Source: Clostridia bacterium
GTDB lineage: Bacteria > Bacillota > Clostridia > Oscillospirales > CAG-272
DNA: 64,000 nucleotides
Direction: 5' to 3'
NCBI GenBank assembly: GCA_017472695.1
Contig: JAFUOQ010000016.1
Location: forward strand, 89,944 to 153,943
Positions 8,661 through 16,953 of this stretch are shown here, one piece after another; the first letter of the stretch is position 1, and each line of letters opens with the position of its first letter. The notes beneath the pieces were generated by a model. The model was not told the origin of the DNA, ran no database searches, and saw only the letters and a program-made list of their open reading frames with translations. Both the position numbers and the translations under genes were made by a program.

Positions 8661-8693
8661 AAGCACAGGGATTTTTTGTTTTGTATTTAGAGA

Positions 8694-11600
8694 TTATCTG
8701 CCTCTCATAGACTCAATCTGCTCTTCATCAGTCATTTCCTTAACCTTCTTCTTTCTCTTTTTAATTACGAAGTTTCTGAAGATAAGGTCTATAATGAACA
8801 ATGCGAGTGCAAGTACAACCAATGGAACGTCAATACTAAAGGTTTCGCTTATAGTCTTTTCGTCCGCCTCGGTTCTCTTGAACATATTCTTTAGTCTTTT
8901 TTCATTATAGTTTGTGAAGAAATCTCTTGTTGCTAATGTGATTGGTGCGGTATCATCCTCATCCTTGTTCACATCAGATGCTTTCTTGTCTGTAATTAGA
9001 CTTGTAAGAAGAACTACGCCAGATTCATTGTTGGTGGTATCAGAGAGAATATCATATTCCTCAAGTGTTTGACCAACAACTGCAAATGCAACAGAGTCAC
9101 AAAGTGGATCATCGCCATAGCCCTCGAATGTAATTTCAGGAGCATCAGGAATATCCTCTGCCCAGCCTGTCTTTACCAGCTTTAGCTGTACCACATATGT
9201 TTTATCGGAGAATTCAGTCGGTAATGTGATGGTATACTCTGTTCCTGTAATGTGAGTAGCATAATACTCTCCTACATTCTTCCATAGATTTATGCCATCT
9301 ATTTCCTCTTGAACGTAAATAATCGCCTTTACCTTTTCCTTATAGTACCAGCTTCCGTTAACAGGGTCAACCATTAGCTTATCTCTCTTGGTAATATCGG
9401 AATAGGTAGAAATGTTAACAACTATTTCCTCGTCATCTCTTACCATTGAGTATTCAATTCCAGAGGAATCGACTCTATTACGGATAGGAGATAAGAGAAT
9501 GTTTTGTACAAGACGTGAGTTTGCTCTGCCGTCTGTATCATCAAAGAGCGAGCCAGTCCATTCCTTGTTGCCAAGGTCTGTCATAAGAATACAAACCTTA
9601 CCAAGTCCATACTCCCATTCTGCATATAGTGGACGGAGTGCTTCAACGTAGAATATTCTATTTGCCTCCTCCTTGATAGAGGTAGCATAGTAGCCATTGA
9701 TTATATCATAGCCATCCTCATATTCAACACCCTCGTAAACGATAGAGTCAAGTGAGTCTGCCATAATCTCGGCTTCTATTTTATCATTACGAATCTCTTT
9801 TGTGATTTCGTCAGTAATCTTGAAGAGTGTTTCCTCAAGGTCGGCAGCCTTGTCAACCAAGAAAATATCTCCCTTACCTGCTGTTGAAATCTTATTTAGC
9901 TCCTCAAGAGCCTTAACGTCACTCTCGGTAATACCGATAGCGATAGCTGTTGTACGAGTACCACCCTTTGCCAAACGCTCAACAATACCCTCGTATCCGG
10001 AGCCTTGGTCATTTGGTGCACCGTCTGACATAAATACAATCTGCTTAACCTCGATACTGGTCTTACTTGTAGCTCTGGTCAGCATAGCGCTCGCCTCTTG
10101 CATTGGTGGCTTATATGCTGTACCATGGCTCTTAATCATATCGTCAGTCGCTTTATCTCCTTGACCAGGAGCATATTCTCCAGAGCCACCAGCTTTAAGA
10201 AGATATTCACTCTCGTAGGTTTTTATCTCGCCTGTGTATTTACCATTATCGTTCTTTTCAACTCTTGTATATCTTACACTATACCAATCGTATTTTTCAC
10301 CATCAATGTAAACTGGATCGTGCTTTTTGTCACTATTAGTTATATTTGTAAGCTTATCAGCTGAATTTACTCTTATATCAGTTTCTTCCTCTGTGTCAGG
10401 ATCTGTATAGTGGGCATAGTAGAAGTGGTCAAACTCATAAGTTACTTTCTCACAAAGCTTTTCTCTGTTTTCTTGGTCGCCAAGCATTTGAATTTCGAGT
10501 GCAACGTGATAGCCTTGGTTAAAGGCAATTACGCCAACATAGTCGTAATCCTGAAGAGTCTTTTTGTCTTTTTCTTCGTCATCTGGCACATCGCCCGAAA
10601 CATCAGCATCTGCTGACAGCTCGCCCATTATAACCTTTTTAACACTGGAAAGTGCAACCTGATATCTAGTAGGTGTAACAAAATTGGATTCAGCATAACA
10701 GCTTGGACAATATACAGGCTCTTCGCCCTCGGAATCCTCGTATTGACAGTACTTACATACAAGTGGGCTTTCCTTTACTAATTCCTTCATCGAGGATGAA
10801 AGGTCAACAACAAGAACCATTGCTATTGTTTCCTTTTCCTTGCTGATTTGTAATTCAACAGGAAGAATATCGCTAATGTTCTCATCAACAACGAATGAAC
10901 CAACGGATTCGTCTTCCTTGTCACTACCAGAGGTTTGAGCCATTCCCTTTATTGCGCTAACGGCATCCTCCTCAGAATAAATATTATCACCACTTGTGAA
11001 GAGCAAGCCTCTACCAACCTCTTCAACAAAGCGCTTAATATTAGCGGTAGCTCCCGTTGGCAGCTCACTAAATTTAACGTTCATAAGAATTACTTCATCA
11101 TATTCGAGAAGTGCCTCAAGTGTAGTTGGAAATTCTGGAGTTTTGCACTCTACAAATTGATATCCAGAGCTACTTGCAAGCGCCTTAATGTCGATTTGCG
11201 AAAGCTGCTTTCCGTCACCATTAACTACAAGAATCTTACCCTGTGGCTTAAATTTATACCATGCGTAGTAAGAATTGTTTTGTGATAACGCATCGTCTGG
11301 TCTTGCGGTAGTGATTGTATTACAATCCGGGCATTTATCCTTTGCTAGTAAATCTGACTTTGAATAAATACCGCCACAGCCGGGGCATTCATAGTTGACT
11401 CTGCTCTTAACACTAACGTCAACCTTAATAGCTTGAATTCCCTTTTCCATTATATCACTAAATGCTTCTGCATATTGAGCAGAAATACCACTTATTTCTT
11501 CAAGATAATTGTATTGAATCGCATCAAATTCAAGCTTATATGCTGAAATACCCTTAGGAATTGTAACTCCTGTTTGTGAAACCAAAACCTTATCAGTTAC

Positions 11601-12470
11601 TACATCCTTAATCTGAATAGTAGCATCGTAAATACGGCTTGTGCTGTTTACAGTTACTGTTGCTGCGTATTTTTTGCCGGCAATAGCATCGCCATTTGTT
11701 TCAAGTCCGATAACTTGAATTTCTGACGCAACACCACCCTCGTCTAAATAGTTGAAGTACGCGCATTCAAGCGACACCTCATGCTCTGCAAGGTCTTGTA
11801 CTGCGTAGTATACGTTACCATCGTTTTCTCTACCATCAGATAGAAGAATGATTTTTTTGTCATTATGCTCATAGGTTGTGTCGAGTCTATCCTCGCCAAC
11901 AAGAGCATCCATAGCTGTGTCTAAAGCAACATTTAAGTTGCTCTTATCTCTTAAATCATCCGAATCGGTCGATACATACTCCGATAGGAAATCTACAGTA
12001 TTAAGTGACAATTCACCCGGCTTTATAATAGCCACGCCAGAATTGTTACTAATAATACCATTCTCGCCACCACCAAAAACTATCATACCAAACTTGGTCT
12101 TTGAGTTTTCCGGATAGCTTGCCTCCTCTTTAGCAGCTGTTTCCATAACATCGTGCATATGCTTGTTCATCTGAGTTTTTGCAGGCGCATTACTGTCCGA
12201 CATATCAACAGCGAACATTATTATTTTGCCATCTGTAAAGGTTGAGGTTTCAGTATAAGAAATACCTGCAACAACCGTTGACAAAATCAAAATAAGTGCC
12301 ATATGTATTATAAATGGTATCAAATGCTTTGATGAGACTCTACGTTTTTTATTCAGCCTTAAAAATGGAATAATACCAAGAATAAGCGCTGGGATTGTAA
12401 TAAGCAATACCCAAGGCTTTTCCGGTGGCCAGTTTAAGCCTGCGAATAGAAGGGCAAAATTAATACTCAT
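8694..12470 (-). CDS. Membrane protein with two von Willebrand A domains and two zinc ribbons
   Basis: A 1258-residue membrane-anchored protein, last gene of the MoxR operon. Two N-terminal helices (about 15-35 and 50-70) resemble the BatA N-terminal module. The first vWA domain has an altered MIDAS (FAVDMSDSNA, about 84). A CPGC...CPDC zinc ribbon lies at about 361-380, then a class I glutamine-amidotransferase-like segment (KILVVNGDGKQLSQ, about 405-510). The second vWA has an intact MIDAS (VVDLSSSM near 555; FMSDGAPND near 816), and a second ribbon (CKYC...CPSC, 570-590) is inserted right after it. A final helix at about 1212-1235 precedes a basic tail. It overlaps the previous gene by 11 bp. 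vWA proteins with MoxR ATPases usually help assemble or activate partners at the envelope; the partner here is not known. Confidence 0.75.
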   Translation of the reverse strand: MSINFALLFAGLNWPPEKPWVLLITIPALILGIIPFLRLNKKRRVSSKHLIPFIIHMALILILSTVVAGISYTETSTFTDGKIIMFAVDMSDSNAPAKTQMNKHMHDVMETAAKEEASYPENSKTKFGMIVFGGGENGIISNNSGVAIIKPGELSLNTVDFLSEYVSTDSDDLRDKSNLNVALDTAMDALVGEDRLDTTYEHNDKKIILLSDGRENDGNVYYAVQDLAEHEVSLECAYFNYLDEGGVASEIQVIGLETNGDAIAGKKYAATVTVNSTSRIYDATIQIKDVVTDKVLVSQTGVTIPKGISAYKLEFDAIQYNYLEEISGISAQYAEAFSDIMEKGIQAIKVDVSVKSRVNYECPGCGGIYSKSDLLAKDKCPDCNTITTARPDDALSQNNSYYAWYKFKPQGKILVVNGDGKQLSQIDIKALASSSGYQFVECKTPEFPTTLEALLEYDEVILMNVKFSELPTGATANIKRFVEEVGRGLLFTSGDNIYSEEDAVSAIKGMAQTSGSDKEDESVGSFVVDENISDILPVELQISKEKETIAMVLVVDLSSSMKELVKESPLVCKYCQYEDSEGEEPVYCPSCYAESNFVTPTRYQVALSSVKKVIMGELSADADVSGDVPDDEEKDKKTLQDYDYVGVIAFNQGYHVALEIQMLGDQENREKLCEKVTYEFDHFYYAHYTDPDTEEETDIRVNSADKLTNITNSDKKHDPVYIDGEKYDWYSVRYTRVEKNDNGKYTGEIKTYESEYLLKAGGSGEYAPGQGDKATDDMIKSHGTAYKPPMQEASAMLTRATSKTSIEVKQIVFMSDGAPNDQGSGYEGIVERLAKGGTRTTAIAIGITESDVKALEELNKISTAGKGDIFLVDKAADLEETLFKITDEITKEIRNDKIEAEIMADSLDSIVYEGVEYEDGYDIINGYYATSIKEEANRIFYVEALRPLYAEWEYGLGKVCILMTDLGNKEWTGSLFDDTDGRANSRLVQNILLSPIRNRVDSSGIEYSMVRDDEEIVVNISTYSDITKRDKLMVDPVNGSWYYKEKVKAIIYVQEEIDGINLWKNVGEYYATHITGTEYTITLPTEFSDKTYVVQLKLVKTGWAEDIPDAPEITFEGYGDDPLCDSVAFAVVGQTLEEYDILSDTTNNESGVVLLTSLITDKKASDVNKDEDDTAPITLATRDFFTNYNEKRLKNMFKRTEADEKTISETFSIDVPLVVLALALFIIDLIFRNFVIKKRKKKVKEMTDEEQIESMRGR

Positions 12471-14679
12471 CTCTGTAATATACCCCCCATTCTATTATTA
12501 ATAATACAATAAGAACAAGTATTACCCAAGGTAAAATAGAGTGATAGCGCACATACGCTGTCGCATCTGACAAGCCCTTTGCAGGAACCTGTAATGTTGT
12601 TAGTACTGTATTACCAAGTATTGTTTCTGTGCTAGATGGTGATGTGTATACAGAGAACGTTTCTGTTTCCTGCTTTCCATCTATCAAATTGCCTGATGCA
12701 TCTGTTATATAGTTGGTTTGATAGGTAACTTGGATTTCATAAAGTCCTAATTTATCAAGAGATACTGTTGGCAATGTTGATCCGTCAGCCTTGTTCCATT
12801 GATGCTCAGGAGTTCCATTTCCCCTTTCGCCTGTATAACGAGCCGCCTCCTCCTCTGGAGTGAAATACACATATTTAATGCTTTCAATTCCTGAAGGTGG
12901 GTTAAACTCAAGTGTATCACCAACGTCTGGTGAACGCTCCGGCAAAATGTCTGGAGTTGAGAAATCCTTAATATTTCTCATAAGAAGGATAAAGTTAGTT
13001 ACGTCAAAGTGCATTGTTGTATTTACATTAGTAAATTCAAAGGTTGTAACTAAAACTCTCGTTGTTCCAACTGTTCCCGCTAGCATAATAGGTGCTAAAA
13101 GCTCCTCGGTTTGTCCTGTGGCGCTTGTTTGCTCAAACGCCGCAGTAAATATAACCTCAAAGTTATCAGGCACACCATTTACTAAAACAGGCTTGCCGTT
13201 ATCCTCGCCAACTGCACCGATAAGTGAGAAGGATCTGATAACAGGGGAAAGCAATGCTCCCTCTTTTCCGTAATCTACATTTTTCAAAATACCACGAGAG
13301 TAATCTCCAAGGAGAACTGCCTCGTCAAACTTATAGTCCTTGCCATCCTTTACAACATCTGTAATATGAAGGTTTGTTCCTGTTGGAGTACCACTGGCGT
13401 TAATGTACCAAACGGCACCGTCAGTAGGCATAACAAGTGGAGCTGTTCCTTCATATATATATAGATCGTAGCCAGAGGTAGGTGCCTTGTCTACATTTTT
13501 TGAATGATAAATATTCTCTTGAGGTATTGAAATACCACTGGAACGTAAGCTCCTTTGGAGAATTGTTGTTTTATCATAGTCAATCTTTCCCTTATCTGTA
13601 AAGGAGAGCTGATTACTTACATAAATAACGTTTAAGCTTTGCTCCGGAACGAAGTATAGATATGCTTCGTTATCATCTGCAATTATATCCTTTACGTTAA
13701 TATATACTCTCGCTCTTTCATATTGAGACACCTTTACAGGGCCAAAGGTGATTGTTTTTGAGCGCATTGAATTGCCCTCGGAATCGTATCCGGAGGTGCT
13801 CATTTCAATCTTACGTCTATCCATTTCAACGCCATCAAGCTCGAAAACAACATCAAATTCATAGCTTTGATTTTCGCCTTGAGCCTCAAGTGACACCTCA
13901 AAGGAAATATTAACGTCAGTTTTCTTTTCTACAAAAGAGGTAATACCAACATTTTGGTCATTTTTACGGTCGTCACATCTGATAACCTGAATTTCTGAAT
14001 CGCCCTCAGTCAAAAAATCCTTGTCTGAATATATGACAATCTTTGCCTCTGGGTTGGTGTCGATAGCCTCTTGTGTTAATTTAAGTGCTTCATTTATATC
14101 TGTGCCCTTATTAGAGCATGATTTCTCTCTTAATTGGGCAATTATTTGTCCCATTTGTGTAGGATCAAATACGTAAGGAATTGTTTCCTCGTCGTCCGTG
14201 CCCTCACCAAGAATTGTTTTTGTAAGCAATTGAGGTGTATCTGCCGCTACAATAACGCACATACCACCCTTTTCGCTGATAGTTGATGCCTTTTTGCTTA
14301 TATCATCAATTGCCCATTCATAACGTGTCATTTCGACCGTTTTAGTTTTGCCATTTTCCCCAGTTGTCTGAACCTTTTTGGTCAGCTCCATACTGGCAGA
14401 GGCGTCAACGATGTATATAACATCCTCTCCTCTGTCCTTCTCTATCCTTGCATCCATAAGCGCAAAGGTAGCAGCCAAAACAGTCAAAAGCTGAATGATA
14501 AGCAGCATAGACATTATAAAGTTGACAGGAATACGACGCTTCATATATTTGAGGCTTCGCTTCCAAATAAAGGTACTGGAGACAGTCTTTGGTACATATT
14601 TAGACTTGAGTAAATATATAATAATGACTATTGGCACCGCTATAAGTCCCAGTAAGCCTAACCACTCATATATCCTCAT
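12460..14679 (-). CDS. BatA-like membrane protein with a von Willebrand A domain
   Basis: A 739-residue membrane protein. Residues 1-75 carry two helices of the BatA (aerotolerance-type N-terminal) module, with KSKYVPKTVSSTFIWKRSL between them. The vWA domain starts near 88 with YIVDASASM, a good MIDAS motif, and runs to about 240. The middle 450 residues look like extracellular beta domains and an amidotransferase-like segment (LYIYEGTAPLVMPTDGAVW). The last helix (LPWVILVLIVLLIIEWGVYY) anchors the C terminus. It overlaps the DUF58 gene by 4 bp and the next vWA gene by 11 bp, so the three are probably translationally coupled. This is the usual partner arrangement of MoxR ATPases. Confidence 0.78.
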   Translation of the reverse strand: MRIYEWLGLLGLIAVPIVIIIYLLKSKYVPKTVSSTFIWKRSLKYMKRRIPVNFIMSMLLIIQLLTVLAATFALMDARIEKDRGEDVIYIVDASASMELTKKVQTTGENGKTKTVEMTRYEWAIDDISKKASTISEKGGMCVIVAADTPQLLTKTILGEGTDDEETIPYVFDPTQMGQIIAQLREKSCSNKGTDINEALKLTQEAIDTNPEAKIVIYSDKDFLTEGDSEIQVIRCDDRKNDQNVGITSFVEKKTDVNISFEVSLEAQGENQSYEFDVVFELDGVEMDRRKIEMSTSGYDSEGNSMRSKTITFGPVKVSQYERARVYINVKDIIADDNEAYLYFVPEQSLNVIYVSNQLSFTDKGKIDYDKTTILQRSLRSSGISIPQENIYHSKNVDKAPTSGYDLYIYEGTAPLVMPTDGAVWYINASGTPTGTNLHITDVVKDGKDYKFDEAVLLGDYSRGILKNVDYGKEGALLSPVIRSFSLIGAVGEDNGKPVLVNGVPDNFEVIFTAAFEQTSATGQTEELLAPIMLAGTVGTTRVLVTTFEFTNVNTTMHFDVTNFILLMRNIKDFSTPDILPERSPDVGDTLEFNPPSGIESIKYVYFTPEEEAARYTGERGNGTPEHQWNKADGSTLPTVSLDKLGLYEIQVTYQTNYITDASGNLIDGKQETETFSVYTSPSSTETILGNTVLTTLQVPAKGLSDATAYVRYHSILPWVILVLIVLLIIEWGVYYRDEY

Positions 14680-15575
14680 TTGATTATCTCCGTTTCGTAT
14701 CCTTTTCCAAAAATTACCTTTTCAATAGGATCATCAGATGATACAGTGAAAAATGTAACATTTCTCGATGCGCAGAAGTCAATTAACTCCTGCTCGTATT
14801 CGTCGAACGCCTTTTGATAAGCCTTTACTAGCTTTTTTGTCATTACAAGTCGCATATTTCTGTCGTCGCCGAAGCCAGATGCCTCGGAGTCAAGCATTTG
14901 AATTCTACCATCTAAATTAGGGAATAATTCATCAGGTGATAGGACTTGTATCATTAATATTTCCCTACGCTGATACATAAGGAAGTCTATGGCTTTTTTC
15001 CAGTTGCTATCTGTCAAAAAGTCAGAAATTATTATTGTAAGACCATCATCATATCCCGGAGTCTCCATTTTAACTATTGAGTTTTCAAGGTCTGTTTCAC
15101 CCTCAAAATCAGTAGTTTCAAGCTTTTGTGCTGCACGATAAAAGGAGTCCTTGTTAGTTATATTAAAGCCAAGGCCTTCGGTTTTACCGTCCTTCATTAA
15201 TTCAAAGGAAACTCTATCCATAGAGCATACCGAGAGATATCCGAATGCTGCCGCAATTCTTAATGCTGCAGTTGCTTTTTCAGGTTGTCCACAAGCCATT
15301 GAGGCTGAACAGTCAATCATAATGCGATTGTGCATTTGTCTTTCATCTGTGAACAGCTTAATAAAGTACTTCTCACTTCTCGCATATACGTTCCAGTCGA
15401 TACGTCTAATATCGTCACCCGGTGCGTATTCACGGAAGTCAGCAAATTCTACAGTATTACCATATGAACGGGCTTTTCTGGAGCCTCCAAAATAGCCCGT
15501 CATTGGTGTCTTTAAAAGTAGTGCCGCGGCATCGAGACGGTCAAGAAAATCACCGTCTAATATTCTACGTTTCAT
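14676..15575 (-). CDS. DUF58 domain protein
   Basis: A 299-residue soluble protein. The DUF58 signature is visible as FADFREYAPGDDIRRIDWNVYARSEKYFIK near residues 44-75, and it is followed by a vWA-like core with RIMIDCSASMA near 85. DUF58 proteins are encoded next to MoxR ATPases and vWA membrane proteins in many phyla and are thought to work with them. The start has AGGCGG 8 nt upstream. It lies 17 bp after the MoxR gene and overlaps the BatA-like gene by 4 bp. Confidence 0.88.
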   Translation of the reverse strand: MKRRILDGDFLDRLDAAALLLKTPMTGYFGGSRKARSYGNTVEFADFREYAPGDDIRRIDWNVYARSEKYFIKLFTDERQMHNRIMIDCSASMACGQPEKATAALRIAAAFGYLSVCSMDRVSFELMKDGKTEGLGFNITNKDSFYRAAQKLETTDFEGETDLENSIVKMETPGYDDGLTIIISDFLTDSNWKKAIDFLMYQRREILMIQVLSPDELFPNLDGRIQMLDSEASGFGDDRNMRLVMTKKLVKAYQKAFDEYEQELIDFCASRNVTFFTVSSDDPIEKVIFGKGYETEIIK

Positions 15576-15592
15576 TTTTACCGCCTAAAAAA

Positions 15593-16921
15593 TTATTTTC
15601 TCTTTTTGTCTTTCTTTGCGAGCTTAACCATTTCTTCGCTCTTGGTTGCAGCTGCAGGTGCTTGGTTTTTGAGTCCCAAGGTGGTCGCTGTTGCGCCCTT
15701 TCCTGCGCTATTTAAATCTCTAACAAGTGAAAGAACTACATCATCAGCACTCATCTTTGAGGTTACTGCCTCAAAGCCGAGCTTAATTCTGTGACGGAGT
15801 ACAGGTACTGCCAAGGAGTTGATGTCATCATAAGAAACGTTGTATCTACCCTTAATAAGAGCACGTACCTTTGCGGCGGTGATAAGAGCCTGTGCCGCAC
15901 GAGGGCTGGCTCCCTCTCTAATATATCTTTTTGATGTTGCTGTTGCTGTTGCACTGTTTGGATGAGTGGAAGCAATCATTACCATGGCATAGTCAAGAAC
16001 CTCTTTCGCAACAGGAATTGTCTTTGCAACCGCTCTCATACGGAGAAGCTCTTCTCCGTTACATGCAGCTGTTGCACACTCGTCCATGGTCTTTTGTGTC
16101 ATTGTTACGATTTGTCCAAGCTCTTCAGCAGAAGGATTGGGAACTAATATCTTAAACATAAAACGGTCCATTTGCGCTTCTGGTAGTGGATATGTACCAT
16201 CTTGCTCAATTGGGTTCTGTGTTGCCAATACGAAGAATGGCTCGTCGAGCTTACGGGATACACCCATAACTGTTACCTTATGCTCCTGCATCGCCTCAAG
16301 CAAGGCTGCCTGTGTTTTAGGAGTAGCACGGTTAATTTCGTCGGCAAGTACGATGTTACTAAAGATAGGACCCTTTTGGAACTCGAATTTTGAGTTACCA
16401 TTTTCGTCTCTTGTAATAATGTTTGTACCTGTAACGTCGGCAGGCATTAGGTCAGGTGTAAACTGAATTCTTGAGAATGGTAGATCAAATACGTTACCAA
16501 GTGATCTAACAAGACGTGTTTTACCAAGTCCTGGAGCACCCTCAAGCAAAACGTTACCGCCCGCAATAATTGCGATAATTGTATATTGAACAACCTCTGT
16601 TTGACCGATAATATCCTTTTTGATTTCGCGGAAGATTTTTTCGCACTTTTCAGCGAAAAGCTTTAATTCCTCTGCGGTTTTAGGGTCAATAATAGGTGCT
16701 TGTGGCTTTGGAGCTGCAACCGGTGCACCTGCCGGCTTTGGAGTGTCAGCCTTTGCTGGCTCCGCCTTTGGAGCATCAGCCTTTGTCGGCTCTGCCTTTG
16801 GAGCATCAGCCTTTGCTGGGGCAGAAGCACCATTTGGTGCCTCTGCCTTTGCCTTTGCCTTTACATCCTCTTTTACGTCGGTGTTCTTGCTTTCTTCGAC
16901 TTTTTTATTGAAAATTCCCAT
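15593..16921 (-). CDS. MoxR-family AAA+ ATPase with an Ala/Pro/Lys-rich N-terminal extension
   Basis: A 442-residue ATPase. The first 75 residues are a low-complexity extension with repeats of the kind ADAPKAEP, not part of the usual MoxR core of about 320 residues. The AAA+ core has a Walker A in EGAPGLGKTRL near 127-135, a Walker B in VLADEINRATPKTQAALLEAM, sensor 1 in VLATQNPIEQDGTYPLPEAQMDRF, and a C-terminal lid with GASPRAAQAL. MoxR ATPases act as chaperone-like activators of vWA partners, which fits the next three genes. The extension may tether the ATPase or bind the acidic giant protein encoded just upstream, by charge; that is inference. A weaker Lys-rich tail ends the protein. Confidence 0.9.
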   Translation of the reverse strand: MGIFNKKVEESKNTDVKEDVKAKAKAEAPNGASAPAKADAPKAEPTKADAPKAEPAKADTPKPAGAPVAAPKPQAPIIDPKTAEELKLFAEKCEKIFREIKKDIIGQTEVVQYTIIAIIAGGNVLLEGAPGLGKTRLVRSLGNVFDLPFSRIQFTPDLMPADVTGTNIITRDENGNSKFEFQKGPIFSNIVLADEINRATPKTQAALLEAMQEHKVTVMGVSRKLDEPFFVLATQNPIEQDGTYPLPEAQMDRFMFKILVPNPSAEELGQIVTMTQKTMDECATAACNGEELLRMRAVAKTIPVAKEVLDYAMVMIASTHPNSATATATSKRYIREGASPRAAQALITAAKVRALIKGRYNVSYDDINSLAVPVLRHRIKLGFEAVTSKMSADDVVLSLVRDLNSAGKGATATTLGLKNQAPAAATKSEEMVKLAKKDKKRK

Positions 16922-16953
16922 AATTCTTCTCCGTATACTTTTAAATTTAAAGG

